Of a DNA stretch of 64,000 nucleotides, positions 13,011-24,769 are shown piece by piece (the first letter of the stretch is position 1; each line of letters begins with the position of its first letter). The stretch is taken from positions 62,001 to 126,000 of the forward strand of contig ML769527.1 in assembly GCA_009733575.1 (NCBI GenBank). Reading direction: 5' to 3'. The translations under genes were made by a program, and so were the position numbers. The DNA is from Gymnopus androsaceus JB14. Taxonomy: Eukaryota > Basidiomycota > Agaricomycetes > Agaricales > Omphalotaceae. The notes beneath the pieces are model-generated. The model saw nothing but the letters and a program-made list of their open reading frames with translations, did not search any database and had not been told where the DNA came from.

Positions 13011-14231
13011 GCTTTAAAATCGGAGAATGAGTCCTCTAGAATCTAAATTACAGTGCGTGTCAGAAGAAATGCGAGGTTCGCACACCTAGATTTCGTATCC
13101 TCTCTGACCCTCCAAAGCAATCTGTCAAGAACTGTAGCTAGGACTGTAGCTGTAAAGCGGAGAGATCGATGATCATGAGCGCCCACGCGCTGAGCGTCTA
13201 ATACTTGTCTTCAAGTTGGACTCGATCTTAGTCTTTAGAGTCTTCATATTATCGAATTTTGACGTGAGCCTGCAAACCATAGTGTGCGCAACCTATTCTT
13301 GGCTGAGCGTTCAAATTTCAGATGTGGCCGATGTGGACCATAAACGTATAGATATTCAAGCTTCAAGCTTTAGAGTTGGCGATAATAGTGATACAACGCC
13401 AGTCTGGCATTGGATGTGTACCAGTCCTTTCAAGGCTCCAGAAGCTTTCTTGACGAGATATTCGAATTGGAGTGAAAGCTCGAGAATGGAGTAGAGACAA
13501 AACAGCGCAACATCTTCTCTTCCTTGTATCTTTTTATACTCTACTTGCTCTCGACGCTGTCACCTTTGGTGTAGGGCACCGATTGCAGAAGCATTGCATC
13601 GGAATTGGTTTTGGTCGTTCAACTTTTAAAGGTCTTTCAAGCTTGTTCAAGGACATTGTAGAACGACCAAGTAAGCTTATATCTTGGCTAGCACTTTATC
13701 TTAGCTGCTGATTCCTATGAGCTTATACGTACTTTTCTTTCTTAATTATAGGATGTAATACAATTCGAAACGCACTCTACTACCGACATCAGGCCAGCAC
13801 ATAGCCAATCGTCGCAGGTTTTCTCGCATTTGCTTCTATATTCGCTTTCCATACACACGCAACCCAATACCAAAGCGGAGACATCGAACCTCCTTCCCTT
13901 CAAGAAGCCCATAATCCTCTTATACTCTATACTTCCTCGCTCCCCAAACATTCCCCGAATCTGCGGCGGGGCTGTTTTGTCTTCCGCTACAGGTTCCTTA
14001 TGGAAACAAGACTCTGCGCCTCATCTCATCTCTCACTCCTTCTGAATCGACGACGTGCACATGTGCTAGATTCAATCTGCGTTCGTGTCATGTACAAGAA
14101 GAGTTTCTGCCATAGTTTGGCTACTATCCAAAATCTATCGCCAAGTGACCATAATATTGTACTAAAACAAATTTCTCTGCCAGTAAACCCATGAAAATTT
14201 ACAAAGTACAATCCACAGAATGTGTAAGTCT
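13011..14231. other. Spacer between F-box copies A and B
   Basis: The first part is the 5' flank of copy A and matches the 5' flank of copy C. The last part (from about 13890) is the 3' flank of copy B and matches DNA near 10850. No further gene is supported; the small frames inside are not conserved between copies. Confidence 0.6.
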
Positions 14232-15795
14232 TTAAGCTATTATACTGGCGCCCCAGTATCCTTCCATATCTGATAGTCCCGACCGCCTCTGAGGCATCAG
14301 CGGCAGAGGGTCCTGTACGTGTCGCAAGAGACCCATAGTAGGTAAATCCTGCTCGTACTCAGGATACGGCGGATCCGATGAATAATGCAAACGCAAGATC
14401 ATCATCCCACTTTCCTTCACAGCCTTCAATCGACCCAACTCGTCATCGGTGATGGTGAATAAATCTTGAGATGGAAAGAATGCTTCACATAATTTCAGAG
14501 TTTTCGTTCTGGATGTGATGAACGTAGTAAGCGCTGCACTGGAGATCTTTTGGAAGGAAAAAGACGAAAGCTTTGGAGCTCGGGACACAATGGTATGTTT
14601 GTAGCATCAGACTCTGCTCTACCATGACTGAGAGCAAGCAAAACTGATTCATCCACAGTGAGTGCGTTGTTATATTCTGCCATGTCCACTGTGACAGCCT
14701 CATAGGAGACCTTTCTCCTAATATCTCTAATCTGGAGAGAGAGCAAGCTGGGAACAAGGGCAAGGCAGTGGTATAATGCCTTTGAAGACATTGCCGCATT
14801 CAGCTCCAATGTCTCCAATTTATCAAGTGGAAGGTTGGTAAATGGTATTTCGGAAATGGGAAATCCGGATAAGGAAAATGATAGTGAGGTCAAGGAGGGA
14901 CAGCGAATGGTATCAAACATCCGCACCACACCATTCTGAATATCTTGTAGGCCCTCTGCATCGGGAGTGGGATCATTCTGTAGATTCCGTAAGGAGAATG
15001 AGAGACGCATTTTCTTCAGTAAAATCAAATGGACCATCTGCAGCGACTCGGTAAAGGATGAGGATGCAATCATTTGTATTGTTAAATCCACAGATCGCAG
15101 TTGAGACGTTCGAGCCAGAACGAGGACTCGATGGCATAGTCATCTGGAGAAATGCACAATGAAAGTGAGCCGAACTTGTCGCTGAAGGTCATGAGCAAAT
15201 CGATTAAGAGGCGCATGTTGTCTGTTTCGGGCTCTTGGCCTATTGACCGATGCGATGTTCTCGAATGAAGGGATATGGAGATTGGAAGTGATGCGGTGCG
15301 TTCCAGCCAGAGATTGATACCTTTTGTCCGCCGAGCAAAAGCCGCGTCAGTAATATTCGAGGGGTGATAGATATGAAGTGACGGCCACAATAGAGGAGTC
15401 TGGATCGCAATCCGCCTCCAATCTCGACATATTGTGGTCAAAATTAGCGGGGCTTCATCCAAGCTTCGAACTGAGTAAGTGTCTGAATCCACACTGGGTA
15501 GACACCAGACGAATATTTCGGAAAGGGTTTCTGGAGGTATCTGGCGGACCGGGGACATCAATGACTGATGAGCGTCGATGTACTGTTTGATTTGTGCTCG
15601 TGAGGACGAGAGACCATCCATGATCCCTTGCAACCTTGCAATCTCGGAGTCTAATCGAGAGAGTTCGTGCTTGGGCACGATAAGCAATGATTTCAGCTCT
15701 GCGAGTTCGTTTGTCGATGGAGCATGATTTGTTCCAAGGATGGAGGCTAAGGGAGAAAGAGCTAGATCCCACTTGGAGGGCGATGGAATATTCAT
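14232..15795 (-). pseudogene. F-box gene, tandem copy B, internal deletion
   Basis: Same gene as copies A and C, starting MNIPSPSKWDLALSPL. The F-box region is preserved (SPVRQIPPETLSEIFVWCL). About 108 codons are missing near 15130: the residues SPDDYAI run straight into sequence that in copy C lies at VLVQTPQLRSVDL, and the join is out of frame. A second break is a one-base deletion at 14551/14552 that copy C shares. The 3' part still resembles copy A in the shifted frame down to the stop at 14232. Clearly non-functional as a full protein; a truncated F-box product of about 237 aa is possible. Confidence 0.85.
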
Positions 15796-17310
15796 GCGCG
15801 CGAAGTATAAAAAATCGAGGGTAAATGAGAAAAACGCCTTTCAATAGTTCACGTTCAAATTGCTGGTGTCCAAAGCGTCCTAAATAGTATAGATCGTCAG
15901 GGAATCCTGCGGTGCTAGTACTATTCTTCCGCAGATATGTTCTGAGTTCACTGGATCTCTAGAAGTCTAAGTTTATGCAGTGCGTTTCAGAGGAAATACT
16001 AGACTTGCATACCCAAATTTGTAACCTCTTCGACTCTTTATGATAATAATAAAGCAATCTGTCAATGGGATCAGTGAGATTCGAAGGAGATGAGCGCTCA
16101 GCGCTCACACGCTAAGGTCACCTTTATCTTATCTCACGAATTTTGCGCTAGCCCCTATCTTCCAACACAGGACGGTAAACACTGTACTTGTGGCCGGCTC
16201 CCCGTTCAATCCCACTGTCCCAGGTCACCAATTGCTATTCAAGCAACCAGAGCTCTTTCGACTTTCGGGATTGCTGCAATTTTGGACAGAGCAGAGGGAG
16301 AGTGGAAGAAGGAGATGGACAGAGAGCAAGAACGGTGGATACGGGAGCAATGAAGGAGTAGGGCGAGGAGAGGAGAGGAGAGGAAGGGGATAGAAGTGAT
16401 GATCTAAAGCATAAAAGAGTTGCAGAAGGAGTTTGAGGAGGGATGGAAGGAGAGGGTGGAAGACTAGAGGAGAGCGAAGCAAGGAATGGGAAAAAAAGGG
16501 GGGCGCAGCTTCTTTCACATAACAAAACCCTTTGATAGAGAAATCATAATTTTACAAAATGTACATTCACATTGATACTCCGTACTGGGACAGTTCTTCT
16601 CCTTTAGGGAATTCGAGAGCTCCAAATTGCAACTATTACGAGAGCTGAGCTACTTGAATCTCTTGGCCCGATACTTACATGTTTATCAATACTGTATATG
16701 ATCTTCAGCATAGATAAGACTAGAACTCTGCGATTTGAGTTCAGTTCGACTTGGAGATCTAAACTTATCTACTTACGGTGAAACGGTGAATTTAACGAAT
16801 ACTGCGTGCGCAACCAATCAGGGCTTAAATACCGACATGTACACCGAAAAATCTACTGTGGCCTACGTAAGAGGTCGAGCCTTGACCTCGAGCTCGAGCT
16901 AATAACTGCAAGCAGTGAGACTCATTTGAAGCTAGATCAATGTCCAAAATTTATCGCCGAGCGATCATAATATTGTACCAAAATGATTTATATTTTCGAC
17001 CGATGTCGATATTGTCAGTAAGCCCTGGAAAATCTACAAGTACAATCCAAATCAGTGCGCAAGTCTTGAAACTATTGTACTGGTACTAAAATATCCCTCA
17101 TCTGATAACTCCACTGCTGAGTATCCTGCACGTGTCGCGAGAGACCCATAGTAGGTAAATCCTGCTCATTCACATGAGACGATGTCGGAAGCCATGAATA
17201 TTGCAAACGCAAGATCATCATCCCATTTTCCTTCACAGCCTTCAATCGACCCAAATCCTCATCGGTGATGGCGAAAAATTCTTGAGTTGGAAAGAATGCT
17301 TCACATAGTT
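15796..17310. other. Spacer between F-box copies B and C, with C's shifted tail
   Basis: Contains the 5' flank of copy B, a purine-rich tract, AT-rich DNA and, at 17072-17310, the former C-terminal codons of copy C now out of frame. No other gene is supported. Short frames antisense to the purine tract are low-complexity Ser/Leu/Pro strings. Confidence 0.55.
16286..16500 (+). repeat. Purine-rich low-complexity tract
   Basis: About 200 bases of the plus strand are overwhelmingly A and G, with repeated AGGAGAGG units, ending in runs of A and G near 16490-16504. The flanks do not share this skew. Such tracts can form triplex or slippage-prone DNA; no function can be assigned. Confidence 0.6.
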
Positions 17311-18882
17311 TCAGTGATTTCTCTCTGGATGTGATGAATGTAGTAAGCGCTGCACTTGAGATCTTTTGGAAGGAAAAAGATGAAATCTTTGGAGCTTGGG
17401 ACACAATGGTAAGTCTGTAGCATCAGACTCTGCTCCGCTGTGACTGAGAGCAAGCAAAACCGATTCATCCACAGTAGATGTATTGTTATATTCTGCCATG
17501 TCATCATATGGCGAAAGGTGTCCCTTTGTCCCAGAATCTGTAATTTGGAGAGAAACCAAGCTGGGAACAAGTGCAAGGCAGTGGTGTAATGCCATTGGAG
17601 ACATTGCTGCATTGAGCTCCAATGTCTCCAAATTATCAAGTGGAAGGCTGGTGAATGGTATTTCAGAAATAGGAAGTCCTGATAAGGAAAATGATAGTGA
17701 AGTTAAGGAGGGACAGCGAATGGTATCAAACACCTGCACCACACCATTCTGAATATCTTGTATGCCCTCTGTGTTGGGAAGGGGATCATTCCGTAATGAG
17801 AATGAGAGACACATTCTCTTCAAGAAAGTCAACTGAACCATCTGCAGTGACTCGGTAAAGGATGAGGATGCAATCATTTGTATTGTCAAATCCACAGATC
17901 GCAGCTGAGGTGTTTGGACCAGAACCAGGAACACATGAGATGGTGTAAAGCCATCCAAGTGGGATATAGTTAGGTCCGTCAGAGACACCCACTGATTAGA
18001 TTGGGCCATTGCAACATACTGATCACTTTGGTTAATGCAATCATAAGTCGCGAGCTTCTTCAGCAGTGGGACCCGAGAGCAGAGTCGGTTTATGATGCCA
18101 GGTTCTACTAAAACTTGACCACTGTACACCCATCCATGAAGATTTGCACCTCGCAGTTCCACTGAATGAAGAGCAGGAAATCCTTGTGGAGGTGAAAGTC
18201 TGTCAAAGATGGCATAGTCATCCGGAGAAATGCACAATGAAAGTGAGCTGAACTTGTCGCTGAAGGTCATGAGCAAATCGATTAAGAGGTGCATGTTGTC
18301 TGTTTTGGACTCTCGGCCTATTAACGGAGGCGATGATCTCGAATGAAGGGATATGGAGATGGGAAGCGATGCGGAGCGTTCCAGCCAGAGAGTGATACCT
18401 TTCGTCCGCCGAGCAAAAGCCTCAGCAGTAATATCCGAGGGGTGATAGATATGAAGTGACGTCCATAAAAGAGGAGTCTGGATCGCAATCCGCCTCCAAT
18501 CTCGACATATCGTGGTCAAAATTAATGGAGCTTCATCCAAGCTTCGAACTGAGTAGGTGTCTGAATTCATACTGGGTAGACACCAGACGAATATTTCGGA
18601 AAGGGTTTCTGGAGGTATCTGGCGGACTGGGGACATCAGGGACTCGTGAGCGTCGATGTACTGTTTGATTTGCGCCCGTGAGGATGAGAGACTATCCAAG
18701 ATCTCTTGCAACCTTGCAATCTCGGAGTCTAATCGAGAAAGTTCGTGCTTGGGCACGATAAGCGATGATTTCAAGTCTGCAAGCTCGTTTGTCGAGGGAG
18801 CATGATTCGTTCCAAGGATGGAGGCAAAGGGGGAAAGAGCTAGATCCCACTGCGATAGCAAGGGAGTTGCGGGGGTAGTCAT
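17311..18882 (-). CDS. F-box protein, tandem copy C (shortened tail)
   Basis: The longest open copy in the array: 523 aa in one exon from MTTPATPLLSQWDL. A helical N-terminal segment (about 35-75) leads to an F-box (LMSPVRQIPPETLSEIFVW, about 82-100) with the CRDWRRIAIQTPLLW motif, then a Leu-rich C-terminal region. Relative to copy A, one base is missing in the minus-strand run at about 17367. The last 16 or so residues are therefore frameshifted and a stop replaces about 90 codons of the ancestral C-terminus, whose codons persist out of frame to 17072. The frame is open for a further 60 codons upstream, but copies A and B start at the equivalent of 18882. The product could act as an SCF receptor with a shortened substrate domain, or the gene could be starting to decay. 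Confidence 0.7.
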   Translation of the reverse strand: MTTPATPLLSQWDLALSPFASILGTNHAPSTNELADLKSSLIVPKHELSRLDSEIARLQEILDSLSSSRAQIKQYIDAHESLMSPVRQIPPETLSEIFVWCLPSMNSDTYSVRSLDEAPLILTTICRDWRRIAIQTPLLWTSLHIYHPSDITAEAFARRTKGITLWLERSASLPISISLHSRSSPPLIGRESKTDNMHLLIDLLMTFSDKFSSLSLCISPDDYAIFDRLSPPQGFPALHSVELRGANLHGWVYSGQVLVEPGIINRLCSRVPLLKKLATYDCINQSDQYVAMAQSNQWVSLTDLTISHLDGFTPSHVFLVLVQTPQLRSVDLTIQMIASSSFTESLQMVQLTFLKRMCLSFSLRNDPLPNTEGIQDIQNGVVQVFDTIRCPSLTSLSFSLSGLPISEIPFTSLPLDNLETLELNAAMSPMALHHCLALVPSLVSLQITDSGTKGHLSPYDDMAEYNNTSTVDESVLLALSHSGAESDATDLPLCPKLQRFHLFPSKRSQVQRLLHSSHPERNH

Positions 18883-19401
18883 GCGCCCGAATTTAAAGAA
18901 ATCGGAGAATGAGTCCTCTAGAGTCCAAGTTGCAGTGTGTGTCAGAAGAAATGCAAGGTTTGCATACCTAGATTTTGTATCCTCTCCGACCCTACAAGAA
19001 CTGTAGCTAGGATTGTAGCTGTAAAGCGGAGAGATCAGCAAGAGATGATCATGAGCGCTCACGGGCTGAGCGTCTATCTTTCGATCTTAAGAGTCCTCAT
19101 ATTATCGAATTTTGACGTGAGCCTGCACACTATGCGCAACCTATTCTCGGCTGAGCACGCGAAAGCGTTCAAGCTTCAGATGTGGCCGATAACCATGGGT
19201 GTATATGATTTTTTACTGCATTAGAGTTGGCGTTGCTCAGAGATGGAAGGAATGGCCTGAACGATGAGAGAGAAGATATGGCTTGAAATATAGATTCCGT
19301 CTATTCATCTACACAAACAAATTAACTTGGACGCGTTAGGGTATGCGATGGAAGATCTATCTGATTCTAAGCGCGCTCGGGAAGCGCCCAGAGCCACCAT
19401 T

Positions 19402-19407
19402 CACGTG
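19402..19407. promoter_or_regulatory. CACGTG E-box upstream of eL34
   Basis: A palindromic CACGTG lies about 160 bp before the eL34 start codon, in the interval where a promoter is expected. It is a binding core for bHLH factors such as Cbf1. A six-base site can occur by chance. Confidence 0.3.
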
Positions 19408-19566
19408 ACGTTCCAGTTGCGACCAATTTTGGAATGCTGTGCACAATACTTTTCGCTCCGCCATCTCCTCAAGACTTTTCTCAATTTCCTCCAAAAAATC
19501 AGCCCGTTCGCACCTTCACTTCGAATCACCGTAAAACGACATCTCACGTTCCTGTGTTTTTGTAGA

Positions 19567-20019
19567 ATGGCCCAACGCGTCACACTCCGAAAACGTCAGC
19601 CCTACAACACCACCTCGAGCAGGAGGCGAATCGTAAAGACGCCCGGTGGAAAACTCGTCTATCATCATCTGAAGAAGATTGCGACGTCGCCAAAGTGCGG
19701 TGATTGTGGTATTGGTCTTCCAGGGGTGCGTCGTACAGTCATGTTTTATTTGAATCGAAACCTGATTATTATTGTTATTTTCTTCAGATCCCGGCTTTGC
19801 GCCCACGTCAGTATGCGACGATCTCGAAGCGGGAGAAGACCGTTCGCCGTGCGTACGGTGGCTCCAGGTGTGGTGATTGCGTCAAATCGCGGTGCGTTTT
19901 GTACAACTCTTGCCTATCGATTAAAATCTCACATTTTGTTCAGGATTCTTCGTGCGTTCTTGGTTGAAGAGGCCAAGATAGTGAAGAAAGTTATCAAGTC
20001 GCAGACACAAAAGAAGTAG
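19567..20019 (+). CDS. RPL34: 60S ribosomal protein eL34
   Basis: Component of the large cytosolic ribosomal subunit. Three exons (19567-19725, 19788-19891, 19944-20019) join to 112 aa. The sequence starts MAQRVTLRKRQPYNT, is basic throughout, and carries the two CGDC pairs of the eL34 zinc ribbon (KCGDCGIGLPG and RCGDCVKS), with a Lys-rich end (KSQTQKK). Length and motif order fit fungal eL34. It heads copy 1 of a segmental duplication. The second copy (26925-27210) is a shredded pseudogene, so this is the only working eL34 here. Confidence 0.96.
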   Translation: MAQRVTLRKRQPYNTTSSRRRIVKTPGGKLVYHHLKKIATSPKCGDCGIGLPGVRRTVMFYLNRNLIIIVIFFRSRLCAHVSMRRSRSGRRPFAVRTVAPGVVIASNRGAFCTTLAYRLKSHILFRILRAFLVEEAKIVKKVIKSQTQKK

Positions 20020-20913
20020 ATGGATGCTGGAGACGACTACGACTATGCTATGAGTATGCACCCATGTACCTTCCGCTCGCTTTCGATATCATGCGACCAT
20101 CCTTGGGAATCTCATTGCGTTTTCTTGACGTTATAATAGTGATCTAAACCTGCAGCCCACCGTTAATCCGAATCCCGACATCGTTGCCTTAGCTTCAATG
20201 TTCTTTCTGTTCGCAGCTCCTTGTTGTGTTGCGTACTACAATGACGGGTTCGCGACTACCGAACTGCTATCAGCCTCAGCCTTTGAGTCTTGTCACTTTT
20301 TCCTTGCTAACAATCTTTGAATTCTCGCCTTATATATATATCTTCCTACCTCTTCAGAGAATCGTGGAATCCTGGTTGCAGGTTCTATTCTCATTGTGCA
20401 TTGCTCTAACTCCGCGCGCGCCGAGACTCATCCTTATGGATCAGCTGCACTTTGTATACTTACCTCATTTTGCCAGAAGCCTTGGTTTCTTATCGCTCAA
20501 TAACTACGAAGCGTCAAAGCTGACGTGGGCAGAAGTCCCTCCTACAATCAGCTTCGCCGTGCTTGCAATCCCTTGCATGCAATAAATTTCGACCATGACG
20601 TCAGGAAAGCCTTGGATTCCTACTTCGTTCGGCGTTGCAGACGTTTGAAAGAGTTTCGAGGATATATATAAGGAGGAGAAGGAGAGTACGGGTTAGCTGG
20701 GGAGGCGTTGCTTGACGCGTGGTAAGAGTTCGATGTAAACTGAAATGCCGTTGGAATTCTTAGCTCATGATCATGGTAGAATAGAAGGCAGACTTGTTGA
20801 AGTTGGGCTCTCTTAATCCGATGATTTGGTCACCAGTTCAGGCTTCGATGTTCTGCGGATGTTATAAGACGCACTACTATAACCAAGATTTTGGTTGGAC
20901 CAGTCACCACAGG

Positions 20914-22199
20914 ATGTTCCGAGTCGTCACATCCCTAGTGCTCCTACTTTCCTCCTGTTCTACTCACCTCGGCGCAAACCAAATCTCATCCAAGGTACCC
21001 TCCACCGTAGGAACTATTTCTACGTCGGAGAGCAATACGTCAATGCTCCAGACACTGATAATGGAACCGAAATCGCTTTTGGTCAAGTTTATGTCGAACA
21101 CCTCGTCCCAGCAAAAGTCACCCAGCCTCTACCGATTTTGTTCATTCATGGGCATGGTATGCTTGATTTGTATCGAGTATATATCCGAAACTCAATTAAT
21201 ATGTAGCTATGACTGCAACAAACTTTCTCAACACCCCGGATGGGAGACTGGGCTGGGCAGATTATTTCATGAGTCAAGGTTTCGAGGTTAGTCTCATACA
21301 TATAGTATATGTATACCGTATACCTGATCCTGCTAGATCTACCTCGTCGACCAACCCTCCCGAGGTCGTTCCGCCTGGCAAATCGGTGTCGACGGGAACC
21401 AATCCACATACAGCACCACTACCGTCGAATCAAGGTTCACTGCTCCCCAATTATTTAATCTCTGGCCCCAAGCCGCTCTACATACTCAGTGGCCAGGGAA
21501 TGGAACCGCAGGGGACCCAGTGTTTGATAATTTCTATGCATCGACGATGCCTAGTTTGACTTCTGATGAGGAGAGTTCGATTAAGGTGAAGGCTGCTGTA
21601 GGGAAGCTTTTGGATGATATCGGGGTACGTTGCTGTATAGCTACTAGATCAAGCGATTAAGGTCTTCTCTACAGCCTGTTATTCTCCTCACCCACTTCCC
21701 AATCTGGACAATTCGGTTGGATTCTGGGTGACTTCCGTCCCGCCCTTATCAAAACAATTATCGCCCTCGAACCAATCGGACCTCCCTTCATCAACGCTGT
21801 ATCCCTCCCCTCACTCCCGCCCGACCCTTCGGCCTAACCGAAATCCCCATCACCTACTCCCCACCTATCACCTCCCCATCTGACCTCCACAAACAAATCA
21901 ACCAATCATTATCCAATTCCTCCGTGGGTGTAACATGCTTCCAGCAAACATCCCCTGCGAGACAGATGGTCAACTTGGTGGGGATACCGACGTTGGTGGT
22001 TACATCGCAAGCAAGCTATCATACGAATTATGATGATTGTACGGTAGCGTATTTGCAGCAGGCGGGGGTACCGGTGACGCATGTTCATTTGGAAGATGTA
22101 GGAATTTTTGGGAATGCGCATATGATGTTTATGGAGATGAATGGATTGGATATTGCGGAGGATGTGGTGTTGGACTGGATTCAGAAGACGGTACACTGA
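20914..22199 (+). pseudogene. Alpha/beta hydrolase, copy 1, three frameshifts
   Basis: Aligns exon by exon with the intact gene at 27962-29261. One extra base in the signal-peptide codons (near 20955) throws out the N-terminus. A second extra base at about 21693 destroys the nucleophile elbow, where copy 2 reads LLTHSQSG. A missing base near 21800 restores the frame for the C-terminal third (ending EDVVLDWIQKTVH). Introns keep good GT..AG ends. The residue after the first intron is changed as well. No active hydrolase can be made. Confidence 0.85.
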
Positions 22200-22646
22200 T
22201 CTTAATTTTGGACAGTACTTATAAGCAAAGCACAGAATTGGAAACTCGGTCATCCAATTTTCCATTCATGGATTGAACACGCTGAAAACTTACTCCTCGC
22301 AATGTAGAGGATTCGAAGAAAGTAGACTTCATTCTCGAATCTAAGCCGCTGCTTTTGGTGAGGATACGCAGCTTTCAAATGCCAGCGTTGACCAAAATCT
22401 TGAATATACGACATTTACGATCATGATCTAATGCGCTTACATGCTTTTCTTTCTTTCTACATCCTCTGAGTTCTCATACTTAACCGAGAAAATAAATCTA
22501 GCTTTGACCTTGTGAGAAAGATTGTGTCCGAAAGGCTGCCAATAAATAGGGCCCAGACGACGTATTATCAAATGTAAGGCAATAATTAGCTATGTACATA
22601 TTTTCCGGTCTTCGTAATTCATTATGAATCAAGTAGAAAGAGCTTC
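22200..22646. other. Collapsed 3' flank in duplication copy 1
   Basis: Corresponds to 29262-30450 of copy 2 but is several hundred bases shorter. The missing DNA includes the last exon of the minus-strand gene. A matching patch is CCTCGCAATG near 22296 and 29602. No gene here. Confidence 0.55.
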
Positions 22647-24320
22647 CTAGTCGATATAACCATTCTGCCTAGCCTCCTTTCTCAGCTGGTTCTCGATGAT
22701 CGCACTGTGACCAATGAAGCGCAATTCAATCTTCGCAATGTATATTCCTGTATCCTTCGACATATCTAGTGCCACTTGCGCATCGGTCTGGATGTCCTTG
22801 CGCCGAAGTGACTTCGCGCAATTGAATATGTAAAGCTTCGTCTGGGGAAGTTCAAATAAACAGATCATTCAGCAAATGGAAGTTATATATGATTGCTTAC
22901 CTCCTCTGGTAGCGGAACGTATTCATTGTATGCCATTCTACAGCCGCCATCGCTTTCATATTCTCCTAAATAGTAGAGTTCTCCGGCGGAGCCAATCTGG
23001 AGAAGCAAATGACCTTTCCACCCGTTTTTAAGATTTATTAGATTCGGAGCAGAGATTATCAACACTGTTCGAGACCGTGATGAGCGTCTGGTTGCTGGTA
23101 TTGGGGTAGGCAAGCAACGCTTCAGAGATCTTCAAAACATGATAGCTTTGTTTCTGTTACGGGGCCGATAGCCTAGGAACATGGTATTGGCAAGATAAGA
23201 GTGACCATTATGGGAACGCATTACCTTCAGACACAACGCGTTGACAGCTTTCTTCGTGGGTTTGGGTAGTTTTGAGCACACTGGCTTGCAAAGATTTTAC
23301 AGTGAGACAGATGCCGTCCAAAGACCCGGACATGAGCTGCTTAGTGGACGAAGTGACCGCAACGTCACCATTTTTCTGGTCTAAAACTACGTTGCTGCTT
23401 CGGAAGAATCGGATTTGGATTGATTTAGTTTCCTTGAAGATAAAAGGGATGAGATGCTCATAGCGACACAAGAAGAAACCCTTGGACTCACATTCTTGTC
23501 CGCGTCCAAGACTCGAAGACTCTCAAGGTGCATCGCTTCTTCGTTTGAGATTACAATCTCTGCGCCTGCATGTGACACCTTCTCCTCGTCGCGATTTCTC
23601 TCCCATATAGCTGAAGTTGCATAATCCAACCCACAGGCATCTACTTCAAGCGAATCATCGCTGGTAGCACACTGAGAGGATGTGTCATGTACTTCAGTAG
23701 TTCCCACTTGGATTACATTGGGCCCGGGAATGGGACAGTCAGTGGCACCGGGGCGGCTGATAGCACTACTAGTGCCGGAGATATCGCTCTAGAAAGAACA
23801 TGGTAAGTAACTGCAGCGAGGAGATCCAAACACTCACAAAAGAAATACTTGTATATCCATCTGAATCTGAATCTTCCGATAGCACTGCTATACTTGTGCT
23901 CGAACTGGGAACTCTGTCTTCGATTGGCTGCTCTGGCTCAACAAAAGACTGAGATAGATTTGCGAAACCTAGAGCAGTTCGCAAATCTGCTCGAGCAGCT
24001 TCCAGTTGTTTTGCCGTTGAGTCATTCTCAGTCTGGAGAGCCACTAGTTCTTGTCTGATGTTTGAGAATCGCAGGTGCCACTGCGAGCAATTCTGTTGAA
24101 GATCCTCGATGTGCCTTTCTGTAGCACGAAGAACCTCGATTGACGCAGCATTGACTTTCTGAACATACACAAAGTTTAGAATGGAAATTAGCTTCTGATT
24201 CGGGTACACACCTGCGTGAGCTCGAGCTCCTTTCGCACTCGAAGTAACTCTTCGCCCTGCTGGCGGACAAGATCAGCGACTAAGATTCACGTCTGAGATC
24301 TCAGCTTTGGTCGAGGACAT
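22647..24320 (-). pseudogene. Copy 1 of the 609-aa gene, 5' frameshift and lost last exon
   Basis: Collinear with the intact gene at 29955-32124. The ATG is kept (MSSTKAEISDVNL), but an extra base brings a stop at codon 16. The internal exons are recognisable (KVNAASIEVLRATERHI; DQKNGDVAVTSSTKQLM). Exon 6 now runs into a stop right after ARQNGYID, and exon 7 (123 codons in copy 2) is absent. The short intron near 23441-23499 is 59 nt here and 60 nt in copy 2, while the flanking codons stay in phase, which supports it being a real intron. Non-functional. Confidence 0.85.
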
Positions 24321-24574
24321 GCTTTTCAGTGGCTGTTGGTTAGAAAAGTCAAAACAAAGAATGCAAAAGCGCAGTGAAGCTTTGAGCTTTCTGAGTTCTC
24401 CCACAGGCCATGCTTGGGCCATGCCGCCTCCATTGAATACCATATTCAGTGAGCTCTGGCGTCGAGTTCAAATGAATGAGCCGATTGCAAGGCTATCTTA
24501 GTGCTGGTCTTATGAGAAGACGAAAGCTAGAAGAATAAAGCTATTAACCAAAGTTATTATCAAACTGCGATCCG

Positions 24575-24582
24575 TGACGTCA
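24575..24582. promoter_or_regulatory. CRE-type site TGACGTCA, copy 1
   Basis: A full palindromic TGACGTCA, the consensus of ATF/CREB bZIP factors, lies upstream of the minus-strand pseudogene. It is preserved at the matching place in copy 2 (32351-32358), while neighbouring bases differ. Confidence 0.5.
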
Positions 24583-24769
24583 TCGCATAAGACACGCTTC
24601 TATCGCAGTCAAGTGTCGACTGGATATTCAGATACTGCGTACTATTATGCTTTGGAAACGGAAAGCTTCCCTCAGATTCCTCGCAGGAACAGTTTACTGT
24701 AATAGAGAGAAAGAGCTGATTTTTGAGATCTAGAATGAATACAAAATCTTCAATCCCTCGATGCCGATA

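Larger units (their letters stand above)
10850..19170. repeat. Three-copy tandem array of an F-box gene unit
   Basis: The same gene plus flanks occurs three times in the same orientation: A (gene 11153-13010), B (14232-15795) and C (17311-18882). The 3' flanks of A and B match (about 10850-11150 and 13890-14220). The 5' flanks of A and C match closely (about 13015-13270 and 18890-19140), including a shared 3' end near ATCGAATTTTGACGTGAGCC. The copies therefore arose by DNA-level tandem duplication rather than retroposition. Confidence 0.85.
19575..24645. repeat. Segmental duplication, copy 1
   Basis: This block and 26925-32415 share gene order (eL34 plus, hydrolase plus, 609-aa gene minus), intron positions and much intergenic DNA. 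The interval 20020-20913 between eL34 and the hydrolase aligns with 27200-27961 and has no conserved reading frame; it probably holds the hydrolase promoter (TATATATAAGG at 20660). Alignment fades after about 24645, just past the divergent promoter of the minus-strand gene. Confidence 0.85.

Noticed and set aside
18883..19062. A 60-codon N-terminal extension of F-box copy C
   Set aside because: Copies A and B start at the equivalent of 18882, and the extension lies in the shared 5' flank without a conserved frame.
20226..20585. Open frame of 119 codons between eL34 and the hydrolase
   Set aside because: The matching region of duplication copy 2 has indels that change the frame, so it is not conserved as protein.
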